Source of the DNA: Calditrichia bacterium
GTDB taxonomy: Bacteria > Calditrichota > Calditrichia > RBG-13-44-9 > J075
Direction: 5' to 3'
Length of the DNA stretch: 64,000 nucleotides
Assembly (NCBI GenBank): GCA_020635015.1
Contig: JACKAP010000001.1
Span: forward strand, 124,001 to 188,000
Part shown: positions 1 through 7,715 of the stretch, piece after piece
Numbering within the stretch: position 1 is the first letter of the stretch
Layout of the letters: the number at the start of each line of letters is the position of its first letter
Program-made: the position numbers and the translations under genes
The notes under the pieces: model-generated
What the model saw: only the letters and a program-made list of their open reading frames with translations
Told to the model about the DNA's origin: nothing
The model's database searches: none

Positions 1-812
1 GAGGCCTTGTTTACCTGATAGGGCAGTTCAGTGACCACGATGCGGTCGCGGCTGTTGCGGGTGTGCTCGATGTTGGCCCGGGCGCGCACGATCAGCTTGC
101 CCCGGCCGGTTTCGTAAGCTTCCTTGATGCCGGTGACCCCGCAGATGATCCCGGCAGTCGGGAAATCCGGGCCGGAGATATGCTTCATCAATCCCTTGGT
201 GTCAATCTCCGGGTTATCGATCTGCGCCACCAGAGCATTGACCACCTCGGTCAGGTTGTGCGGGGGAATATTGGTGGCCATCCCCACCGCGATCCCGGAA
301 GCGCCGTTACACATCATGCTGGGAAACACCGTGGGCAGCACCACCGGTTCCTGCAGCGTTTCATCGAAGTTGGCCCGGAAATCAACCGTATCCTTATCGA
401 GGTCGCGCAGGATCTCGTTGGAGATGCGCGACAGGCGTACTTCGGTATAACGCATCGCCGCAGCGGAGTCGCCGTCGATCGAGCCGAAGTTGCCCTGGCC
501 GTCCACCAGGGGATAGCGCAGTGAGAAATCCTGCACCATGCGCACGATGGTGTCATATACCGCCGAGTCGCCGTGGGGGTGATACTTCCCCAGCACTTCC
601 CCGACGATACGGGCACTCTTTTTATAGGGGCGGTTGAAAAACATGCCCAATTCCGACATCCCGAACAGCACCCGCCGGTGCACCGGCTTCAGGCCGTCGC
701 GCACATCCGGCAGCGCCCGGGAGACGATCACCGACATGGAATAGTCGAGATATGAATTACGCATCTCCTGCTCAATATCCAGCGGCACGATGCGTTGTCT
801 TTGTAGTTCCAT
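1..812 (-). CDS. gyrA: DNA gyrase subunit A, N-terminal part (cut by window edge)
   Basis: Breakage-reunion subunit of gyrase, which introduces negative supercoils with GyrB. About 270 N-terminal codons are present and the rest runs off the left edge. The start ATG (812-810) gives MELQRQRIVPLDIEQEMRNS, a normal GyrA start, preceded by AAAAGGAA. The winged-helix region carries GDSAVYD with Ser83 and Asp87 in E. coli numbering, so the quinolone-resistance positions look wild type. The catalytic Tyr is at 122 in AAMRYTE. It lies 33 nt behind gyrB in the same orientation and is probably co-transcribed with it. ParC is unlikely because of the gyrB linkage, but the C-terminal GyrA box that would settle it is outside the window. 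Confidence 0.95.
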   Translation of the reverse strand, partial: MELQRQRIVPLDIEQEMRNSYLDYSMSVIVSRALPDVRDGLKPVHRRVLFGMSELGMFFNRPYKKSARIVGEVLGKYHPHGDSAVYDTIVRMVQDFSLRYPLVDGQGNFGSIDGDSAAAMRYTEVRLSRISNEILRDLDKDTVDFRANFDETLQEPVVLPTVFPSMMCNGASGIAVGMATNIPPHNLTEVVNALVAQIDNPEIDTKGLMKHISGPDFPTAGIICGVTGIKEAYETGRGKLIVRARANIEHTRNSRDRIVVTELPYQVNKA

Positions 813-845
813 CCGATTGGGTTCCTTTTGCTAGATCTTTAGTAT

Positions 846-2780
846 TTACACATCCAGATTACGCACATACTTGGCGTTTTTCTCAATAAACTCCCGGCGC
901 GGCTCCACCTGGTCGCCCATCAGAGTGCTGAAAATATGATCCGCTTCCGCGGCATTGTCCAGCGTCACCTGCATCAGGGTGCGTTTTTCCGGATCCATGG
1001 TGGTATCCCATAACTGTTCCGGGTTCATCTCACCCAACCCTTTGTAGCGCTGCATCTGGATATTGCCGTTGGCCGACCCGTTCTTGGAAAGGCGTTTGAC
1101 GATGTCATCTTTTTCTTCTTCGTCATAGGCATAAGTAGACGACTTCCCGCTCTTGATTTTATAGAGCGGCGGCTGGGCGATGTAGACATTGCCGAACTCC
1201 ACCAGCTCACGCATATAGCGGAAGAAGAAGGTCAGCAGCAGGGTGCGGATGTGGGAGCCGTCAACGTCGGCGTCGGTCATAATGATGATCTTGTGATACC
1301 GCAGCTTCTCCACGTCGAAGTCGCCTTCCCCGATCCCGGTGCCCAGAGCGGTGATGATGGTCTTGATCTCGTCGTTGGAGAGGATCTTGTGCAGGCGAGC
1401 CTTTTCCACATTGAGGATCTTGCCCTTCAGCGGCAGGATGGCCTGGAAGCGCCGGTCGCGCCCCTGCTTGGCCGAGCCGCCGGCCGAGTCACCCTCCACC
1501 AGGTAGATCTCGCACTGGGAGGGATCGCTGATCGAGCAGTCGGCCAGCTTGCCGGGCAGGGCGTTGCTCTCCAGGGCGCTCTTGCGACGGGTCAGCTCCC
1601 GCGCCTTACGGGCTGCTTCCCTGGAGTTGGCGGCGGAGATACATTTTTCAATGATCCGCTTGCCGATGGGAGGATTCTGCTCCAGGAATTCGGAGAGCTT
1701 GTCATTGGTGATGGTTTCGACGATCCCCTTCACTTCCCCGTTGCCGAGCTTGGTCTTGGTCTGGCCTTCGAACTGCGGTTCGGCCACCTTCACGCTGATG
1801 ACTGCGGTCAGCCCTTCCCGGGTATCCTCGCCCTGGATATTGACCTTTTTCAGCAGATTGTTTTTGGCGCCGTAGTTGTTCAGGGTGCGGGTCAGCGCCG
1901 CCTTGAAGCCGCTCAGGTGGGTGCCGCCTTCGATGGTGTTGACATTATTGCAGTAGGTGAAAATGTTTTCGCCGTAAGAACTGTTATAACCGAAAGCGAT
2001 CTCCACTTCCACCCCTTCGCGGCTGTCCTCGTAATAGATCGGCTTGTGCAGGGACATGCGGCTCTGGTCGAGGTACTTCACAAACTCGCTCAGACCGCCC
2101 TTGTAGTGGAATTCTTCTTCTTTCTTCTCTTCTTCCCGCAGGTCGCGCAGGATGATCTTGAGCCCCTTGTTGAGGAAAGCCAGGTCGCGCAGGCGGTTGG
2201 CCAGGGTCTCAAAATTATAGCTGATCTTGCGGAAAATCTCGCTGTCGGCCATGAAGGTGGTCAGGGTGCCGCTTTTGCGGGTCTTGCCGGTGGCTTTCAC
2301 CTGACCCTGGGGAACCCCGCGGCGGTATTCCTGGCGCCAGACCTGGTTGTCGCGGTAGACCTCCACCCAGCACCATTCCGAGAGGGCGTTCACCACCGAG
2401 GCACCGACCCCGTGCAGACCGCCGGAGACTTTATAAGTCGATTTGTCGAACTTTCCCCCGGCGTGGAGCACGGTCATGATCACTTCCAGGGCGGATTGTT
2501 TGGTCTCCTTATGAATATCCACCGGAATCCCCCGGCCATTATCTGAGACGGAGATGCTCTCATCCGGGTTGATACTCACTTCCACCACCGAAGCATAGCC
2601 GGCCATCGCTTCGTCGATGCTGTTGTCGACGATCTCATAGACCAGGTGGTGCAGCCCGCGGGTGGTGATGTCCCCGATATACATCGCCGGGCGCTTGCGC
2701 ACCGCTTCCAGGCCTTTTAAGATCTGAATATTCTGGGCAGAATATTCAGACTGTCCTTGGGTGTGTTTTTTGTCCGTCAT
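846..2780 (-). CDS. gyrB: DNA gyrase subunit B
   Basis: ATPase subunit of gyrase. At 644 residues it is the compact form lacking the large insertion of enterobacterial GyrB. The N-terminal GHKL ATPase shows DNGRGIP and the GGLHGVGASVVN lid motif. The TOPRIM part shows EGDSAGGSAKQGRDR followed by DADVDGSHIRTLLLTFFFR with the metal-binding acidic residues. The C-terminus has QRYKGLGEMNPEQLW. It starts 12 nt after the DciA-like gene and ends 33 nt before gyrA, in a minus-strand cluster with dnaN and recF. Nothing is unusual in the protein. Confidence 0.98.
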   Translation of the reverse strand: MTDKKHTQGQSEYSAQNIQILKGLEAVRKRPAMYIGDITTRGLHHLVYEIVDNSIDEAMAGYASVVEVSINPDESISVSDNGRGIPVDIHKETKQSALEVIMTVLHAGGKFDKSTYKVSGGLHGVGASVVNALSEWCWVEVYRDNQVWRQEYRRGVPQGQVKATGKTRKSGTLTTFMADSEIFRKISYNFETLANRLRDLAFLNKGLKIILRDLREEEKKEEEFHYKGGLSEFVKYLDQSRMSLHKPIYYEDSREGVEVEIAFGYNSSYGENIFTYCNNVNTIEGGTHLSGFKAALTRTLNNYGAKNNLLKKVNIQGEDTREGLTAVISVKVAEPQFEGQTKTKLGNGEVKGIVETITNDKLSEFLEQNPPIGKRIIEKCISAANSREAARKARELTRRKSALESNALPGKLADCSISDPSQCEIYLVEGDSAGGSAKQGRDRRFQAILPLKGKILNVEKARLHKILSNDEIKTIITALGTGIGEGDFDVEKLRYHKIIIMTDADVDGSHIRTLLLTFFFRYMRELVEFGNVYIAQPPLYKIKSGKSSTYAYDEEEKDDIVKRLSKNGSANGNIQMQRYKGLGEMNPEQLWDTTMDPEKRTLMQVTLDNAAEADHIFSTLMGDQVEPRREFIEKNAKYVRNLDV

Positions 2781-2792
2781 GAGCAGTTATCC

Positions 2793-3113
2793 TTAGTAAA
2801 ATTTGATGTCTGTGATTGCCTTTTTGCCAATTTTATCATTTAGCTTTTCGATGATTTCGTGTTTAAAAAATGACAGTTCATGTCGCCATACGTCGTTATC
2901 GACTTTCACGAACAGGATTCCCTTCATCACCTTGTGCGGATCGGTATGGAGGGCGATCTCCTTGCCGACGCAACCATCCCAGAAAGCGAAGGCGAGATTT
3001 TCCTCGAACCGTTCCTGCATGCCCGCCGCCTTGAAGAAGGCCAAAATGGTATCGCGGACATGCTTGCTGTGGTCATATCGCGCCATATAGTTTCTAACAT
3101 CTTGAGTATACAA
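2793..3113 (-). CDS. DUF721/DciA-like protein, probable replicative helicase loader
   Basis: A 106-residue protein in the recF-gyrB gap, the usual place of DUF721 genes. Family members (DciA) load or assist the replicative helicase DnaB in bacteria that lack DnaC or DnaI; that role is taken from the family and not visible here. The C-terminal half shows the typical pattern in LFVKVDNDVWRHELSFFK followed by a lysine-rich IIEKLNDKIGKKAITDIKF, where DUF721 proteins bind nucleic acid. The region around residue 40 (AFAFWDGCVGKEIALHTDP) is the DUF721 core. A later Met at residue 10 is a possible alternative start. Confidence 0.75.
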   Translation of the reverse strand: MYTQDVRNYMARYDHSKHVRDTILAFFKAAGMQERFEENLAFAFWDGCVGKEIALHTDPHKVMKGILFVKVDNDVWRHELSFFKHEIIEKLNDKIGKKAITDIKFY

Positions 3114-3158
3114 AAGTTCACGCTAAACTGCAAGCGTTTTTCCATTTTTTCCAGCCAT

Positions 3159-4310
3159 TTAAGCCCCCTGCATCCCGCGGTTTTCCGGTGTTTCGGTCTG
3201 GTAATCAATCGTGCCATTTTGCACCGCGTAATAGTGGGTGGTGTGCTTAAAATGGCTGATCTTATCAAAAAAATTCCGTGAGGTGGTGGTGACGAACACT
3301 TGCCCGATATCGCTCAGTTGATTGAGCATTTCCTCGATGCGCCCCGCATCCAGCTCGCCAAAAATATCGTCAAACAGCAGGATCGGCGCCTGGTCGCGCT
3401 GCTGCTCCAGATGCTGGAACTCCCCCAGCTTCAGGGCGATAACAAAGGTCTTGTGCTCTCCCTGGCTGGCATAAGCTTTTGCCGGCCGGCCGTTGATCAG
3501 AAAGAGCAGGTCGTCGCGGTGCGGGCCGATGATCGTGCTCCCGTAGGCCTGCTCGCGCGACCGTTTTTCTGCAAATAGCCGCCGGTAGGTATCATGCAGA
3601 TCTTCCCCTTTCTGTTCCGGCACACTGCGCTGGTAAATGATCTTTACCTGGTCCGCTTTCCGGCTCAATTGGCCGTAGAAAGATTTGACCAGTTCGCTCA
3701 GCCGAACCACACTCTCCTGGCGTTTGCGGATAATCTCTGCGCCGTGGTGAATCAGATTCTCCTCCCAGGAGATCAGCAGTTGCGGATCCAGCGGGGCTTC
3801 CTGGCTTTTCAACAACAGTTGATTGCGTTGTTTGAGGGAGCGGTTATACTGAATCAGGTGGTGAAGGTAGAGCTTGCTGGATTGGGAGAGCAGAATATCC
3901 AAAAATCGCCGCCGTTGCTGAGGGCTGCCCTGGGAGAGGCTTAGATCGGCCGGGTGCAGCAACACCACCGGCACTTCACCGATATACTCGGAAAACTTCT
4001 GCAGCTTCTGGCCGTTGGCGGTCAGGTGTTTGCCGCTATCCCGGGAATAGGCTATGGTGGTGTGGATCGCCTGTCCCTGACGGTTTGTAAAATCTCCTTG
4101 TATCCGGAACATCTTTTCTTTATCAAAAATTAAGTGTTTATCTACCGCGGTGCGAAAGCTTTTGGTCAATGCCAGGTAATGGATCGCTTCCAGTATCGTG
4201 GTTTTTCCGGCACCGTTTTCGCCATAGATAACGTGCACCCCGTCAAAAAAATGTATGTTTGCCTCTCGGTAGTTTCGAAAATTTAAGAGCGATAATCGCG
4301 CTAACTGCAT
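3159..4310 (-). CDS. recF: RecF recombination mediator ATPase
   Basis: SMC-like ATPase that helps load RecA at single-strand gaps with RecO and RecR. The start ATG at 4310 gives MQLARLSLLNFRNY, the standard RecF opening; a GTG at 4319 is in frame but has no ribosome binding site of its own, while GTGAGG lies directly before the ATG. Walker A is GENGAGKTT near residue 31, the ABC-type signature is SQGEHKTFVIALKL, and Walker B is PILLFDDIFGELD. The length (383 residues) is normal. It sits between dnaN and the DciA-like gene in the replication cluster. Confidence 0.95.
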   Translation of the reverse strand: MQLARLSLLNFRNYREANIHFFDGVHVIYGENGAGKTTILEAIHYLALTKSFRTAVDKHLIFDKEKMFRIQGDFTNRQGQAIHTTIAYSRDSGKHLTANGQKLQKFSEYIGEVPVVLLHPADLSLSQGSPQQRRRFLDILLSQSSKLYLHHLIQYNRSLKQRNQLLLKSQEAPLDPQLLISWEENLIHHGAEIIRKRQESVVRLSELVKSFYGQLSRKADQVKIIYQRSVPEQKGEDLHDTYRRLFAEKRSREQAYGSTIIGPHRDDLLFLINGRPAKAYASQGEHKTFVIALKLGEFQHLEQQRDQAPILLFDDIFGELDAGRIEEMLNQLSDIGQVFVTTTSRNFFDKISHFKHTTHYYAVQNGTIDYQTETPENRGMQGA

Positions 4311-4365
4311 AACCCTCACTTACCGGCGCCGAGCTGCCGGCACCGTTTGCTGGCGTTTCCAGATG

Positions 4366-5478
4366 CTATTCCAGACGAATCGGCATCAGCAGCATCAGTT
4401 GGTCTTCGTTCTCCGGCTTGTCCTCCGGCAGCAGCAGAATAGCATTGTCGGGACGGATCAGTTCGACATTCAGCAATTGCGAATCGATATGGCGCAAAAT
4501 GTTCTGCAGGTAGCGAGAGTTAAAGCCGATCACAAATTCATCCCCATTGAATTCACAGGGAATTTCTTCCCGGGCCTCGCCGCCATAATCGACATCTTCG
4601 GCGTGAATCGTTACAAAACTTTTCTTGATGCTCAGGATCACCTGCGCGGTCACCGGGCTGGAGAACAACGACACCCGCTTCACCGAAGAAAGGAAATCGT
4701 TGGTGTCGATGGTCATGCGGAAATTGGTCTCAGCGGGAATCACCCGGGTATAATCGACATAATTTTCTTCGATCAGGCGGGCATAGAGCAGGGTGTTCTC
4801 CATGTGAAACTGGGCATGTTTCTCTCCCAGCAGGATCGAGGTCAGCCCTTCTCCATCGAGGCTGCGCAGCACGAAGTTCAGGGCTTTGGTGGAGATGATC
4901 GCGTTCAGATCGGTTTCCGGCAGCGCCTCATCCACATAGGAGAGCATCGACAGGCGGTGGCCGTCGGTGGCCACGGTGCGGATGCGATGGCCGCCCAGCT
5001 CGAAGAAAACCCCGGTCAGCGCCGGGCGCAGTTCGTCGGCAGAGGTTGCGAAAATGGTTTTTTCCACCAGGCGTTTAAGCACCCCGTTGGGAAGCACGAT
5101 CTCCCGCCCGTCCAGGATGTCCGGCTTGCGGGGGAATTCGGCGGGATTTTCTCCCCCCACTTTATACTGGCCGAATTCGGAGCTTAAGGTTGTGCGGAAT
5201 TTGCTGTCGGTATCAAAATTCAAGGAGACATTGGGCAGTTCGCGGATGATGTCATGAATCAAGCGCCCGGGGATGGCCACCGAACCTTCTTTTTCGATAG
5301 CAGCTTTGACATTCGAGATGATGGTGATTTCCAGATCGGTGGCCATCAGTTCCAGTTGATCGCCCTCGGCCACGAAGAGGACGTTTTGGGTCATGGGAAT
5401 GGTCGAACGCGCCGGCAGCACACTCACAACCTTTTGCAGCGCCTCATAAATCTCGTTTCGTTGAATGCTAAATTTCAT
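4366..5478 (-). CDS. dnaN: DNA polymerase III sliding clamp (beta subunit)
   Basis: Ring-forming processivity clamp of DNA polymerase III. At 370 residues it has three clamp domains. The start at 5478 is chosen because it yields MKFSIQRNEIYEALQKVVSV and is preceded by GGAGGAA; the longer open frame to 5547 would add 23 residues without a ribosome binding site. Typical motifs include IPGRLIHDIIRELP in domain 1 and the C-terminal LMPIRLE. It is the first gene of the cluster dnaN-recF-dciA-gyrB-gyrA. dnaA, which often precedes dnaN, is absent upstream. Confidence 0.96.
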   Translation of the reverse strand: MKFSIQRNEIYEALQKVVSVLPARSTIPMTQNVLFVAEGDQLELMATDLEITIISNVKAAIEKEGSVAIPGRLIHDIIRELPNVSLNFDTDSKFRTTLSSEFGQYKVGGENPAEFPRKPDILDGREIVLPNGVLKRLVEKTIFATSADELRPALTGVFFELGGHRIRTVATDGHRLSMLSYVDEALPETDLNAIISTKALNFVLRSLDGEGLTSILLGEKHAQFHMENTLLYARLIEENYVDYTRVIPAETNFRMTIDTNDFLSSVKRVSLFSSPVTAQVILSIKKSFVTIHAEDVDYGGEAREEIPCEFNGDEFVIGFNSRYLQNILRHIDSQLLNVELIRPDNAILLLPEDKPENEDQLMLLMPIRLE

Positions 5479-5815
5479 GCGTTCCTCCGCCGGTCGAAAT
5501 GGATGTAGAAAACTTTCAAAAATAAGACAAAAATGCTTTTTTTCCAAGCGAAATAATATGAATCATGCCTTAAAAAGCCTGCCTGCTAACGACTACGATG
5601 GCACACAGATTTTCACAGATTTGACAGATTTTCGCAAATCATTTTTTGCCACGAATGAACCCGAATGAACCCGAATATTTTCCCCAATTGAAAATGAATT
5701 TCAATGGCAAAAAGAAATGACGCGAAGCCAATGACGCCGCAGGCTAATGACAAATACCGTCAGGTTATCCGTTTTATCTGCGGAAATCGGTCCAATCTGC
5801 GTGCAATTAGACCTG
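5479..5815. repeat. Gene-free gap with fragments of dispersed 'CACAGATTTTCACAGATT' and 'CCACGAATGAA' repeats
   Basis: The 337-nt gap upstream of dnaN has no credible ORF. At about 5598-5640 it contains a segment of the type ACAGATTTTCACAGATTTG, and at about 5648-5675 CCACGAATGAACCCGAATG. Both words recur near 7580, 23408-23604 and 15650-15705. The dnaN promoter should also be here. I see no DnaA-box cluster. Confidence 0.6.
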
Positions 5816-6511
5816 TCATTCCTTTTCGCTTTCCAGCAGAATCCACTTCGCCTCCGGACCTTCGTTGAACAGTAAATCGACAATCGACAGGCCGGGCATA
5901 AAATCTCCGAACTGCTGGCGATAGGGGCGGGGATGAAAATCGGAATAAACCAGCCCCACCCCGGCCTCCTGAAAGCGGGAGGGGTCCAGGAAATTTGCAT
6001 CCTCCGGCGAGGCCAGATAGCGCCCGGCGCCGATCTTACCGGCGAGATCGATGATCTTCTCCGTCGCTCCCTCCGCCAGGTCCAGCGCCGAACTGCGCTG
6101 CAGCGGCACGGTGATCGCCAACGCCTTGCGGATCAATCCGATCAATGCCAGATCGAGGTCGAGCAAATACCGCCATTCCCGCTCATAAATCTTCGCGAAG
6201 GCATCGACATAATATTCGAAATAAGGACTGTAGCGGTAATTGACCTCCAGGGTCTTGCGGTGCTTCTGCCCCCAATGGCGTGAAGTGTCGATGCGCACGT
6301 CCCGGATCCACTGCCGCTCCGACCTTCGGTGCCGCACCGGTACGGTCAGCCACTGCATTCCGGAGGCGTTTTTGATAAGCGTGCGGTTCACCCGGCCCTT
6401 ATCGCGGTAGATCAGATCGTCGGCGATCACAAACTGCTGCGCCCGGCTCATTTTGTAAAAAAAATCGATCCCGGGAAGGTAGTGAGGCGGGCTTGCGGCA
6501 AATGTGCTCAA
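5816..6511 (-). CDS. WbqC-like family protein
   Basis: A 231-residue protein recognised as WbqC-like (DUF/PF08889) from its N-terminal PPHYLPGIDFFYKM motif, corresponding to the family's QPxYLP signature, followed by FVIADDLIYRDKGRVNR and TLIKNASGMQWLTVPVR. WbqC-type proteins are often found in polysaccharide or nucleotide-sugar clusters and the enzymatic role is unsettled. It stands alone between dnaN and a divergently transcribed channel gene, so the neighbours give no clue to its substrate. Confidence 0.8.
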   Translation of the reverse strand: MSTFAASPPHYLPGIDFFYKMSRAQQFVIADDLIYRDKGRVNRTLIKNASGMQWLTVPVRHRRSERQWIRDVRIDTSRHWGQKHRKTLEVNYRYSPYFEYYVDAFAKIYEREWRYLLDLDLALIGLIRKALAITVPLQRSSALDLAEGATEKIIDLAGKIGAGRYLASPEDANFLDPSRFQEAGVGLVYSDFHPRPYRQQFGDFMPGLSIVDLLFNEGPEAKWILLESEKE

Positions 6512-6636
6512 ACAGGGCTCCTTTCCCGGCGGAAAAAAATGTCTTGAAATTATGGAAAATTACCTGAATATTCTATATTGAAAGCGCGTCGAAATCAAGC
6601 AAGGATAAAATCAACCCCAAGGTCGCCGTTGCCGCT

Positions 6637-7551
6637 ATGAAGCCGAACCCGTCTCCCCCGAATGACCAGCCGTCCGCCGGGCCGCCGCGCGGACTTCTGG
6701 TGCGCTTCTGGATCAGCGAACCGGCGGTCATCACCCTGATCTTCATCAGCACCCTGGTATTGTTCCTCTACGAATTCCCGGCGCTGCGCGAGCAGACCGG
6801 CGGCGTACTGCTGTGGATCGATTACGCCTGCGTGGTCTACTTTTTGATTGAAGCGATCCTGAAGATCCGGGTGATGACTTTCCAGAAATATTGGGCAAGC
6901 CATCTGAACAAGTTTGATTTCTTTATCGTACTCTTCAGCCTGCCGGTGCTGCTGCTGCCGGTAGTCGATTCGCGCGCTTTTTCAGTATTCCTGGTGCTGC
7001 GGCTGGGGCGGCTGATCCGTTTTTTCCGGGTGCTGCGCTTTATTCCCAATATCGAACACCTGCTTGCCGGGGTCAAGCGCTCGCTGCGCGCCTCGGTGGG
7101 GGTGTTTGTGATCCTGTTTATTCTCAATCTCGCTTTCGCCATGGGAGCCACCATGCTGTTCGGGGAGATTGCCCCGAAAGATTTCGGTGATCCTCTGATT
7201 GCCACCTACACCCTGTTCAAAGTGTTCACCGTGGAGGGCTGGTTCGAGATTCCCGACCGGCTGGCCGAGAGCGGCGTTTCCGATCACCTGATCCTGCTGC
7301 TGCGCTTTTATTTCATCATCGCGGTGATGATCGGGGGCATCCTGGGCCTCTCCCTGGCCAATGCCATTTTTGTCGACGAAATGACCGCCGACAACACCTA
7401 CAAAGTGGAGGGCATGGTGCAGGATCTCCAGCAGAAATTGGGCGAGCTGCATACGATGCTGCAGCAGGAGCAGCATGTTGCCTGGGAGCAGATCCGCTCC
7501 GAGCTTCACCAGGTGCGCCGGGCAGTGGAGGAGATGCGGCGGCAGGGGTGA
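6637..7551 (+). CDS. Voltage-gated-type cation channel (ion transport domain, one six-helix domain)
   Basis: A 304-residue membrane protein with about six hydrophobic helices. The fourth is an S4-like voltage sensor with arginines spaced every third residue (RLGRLIRFFRVLRF, about residues 127-140). The pore loop reads LFKVFTVEGWFEIPD; the TVEGW stretch takes the place of the TLESW selectivity filter of bacterial sodium channels. A C-terminal coiled coil (from VEGMVQDLQQKLGEL on) is expected to hold the tetramer together, as in NaChBac-type channels. Ion selectivity cannot be read reliably: one filter Glu is kept but the Ser is replaced by Gly. There is no clear ribosome binding site before the ATG. 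Confidence 0.8.
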   Translation: MKPNPSPPNDQPSAGPPRGLLVRFWISEPAVITLIFISTLVLFLYEFPALREQTGGVLLWIDYACVVYFLIEAILKIRVMTFQKYWASHLNKFDFFIVLFSLPVLLLPVVDSRAFSVFLVLRLGRLIRFFRVLRFIPNIEHLLAGVKRSLRASVGVFVILFILNLAFAMGATMLFGEIAPKDFGDPLIATYTLFKVFTVEGWFEIPDRLAESGVSDHLILLLRFYFIIAVMIGGILGLSLANAIFVDEMTADNTYKVEGMVQDLQQKLGELHTMLQQEQHVAWEQIRSELHQVRRAVEEMRRQG

Positions 7552-7715
7552 AATGGCTCGCAGTCATCAAGGCTGAAATTGCACGCAGATTTTCACAGAT
7601 TTAACAGATTTTCGCAGATTAAACATTGCGATATGGTTGCATTATCGCCATTTAACCATGTAACAATGTAACCAAGCACCCGTTCAATTTAGCGAATCCA
7701 ACAAAAGGCCTGATC
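7552..7715. repeat. Short gap with a 'CACAGATTTTCACAGATT' repeat
   Basis: About 7580-7622 carries GCACGCAGATTTTCACAGAT followed by TTAACAGATTTTCGCAGATT. The same type of sequence lies upstream of dnaN. The rest is AT-rich and should contain the promoter of the phosphatase gene. Confidence 0.55.

Noticed and set aside
1251..2546. Long plus-strand open frame opposite gyrB
   Set aside because: It is antisense to a clear gyrB, has biased composition and resembles no protein; long antisense frames are expected at this GC content.
5479..5815. Replication origin upstream of dnaN
   Set aside because: TTATCCGTT near 5765 is not a good DnaA box and there is no cluster or AT-rich unwinding element I can defend.
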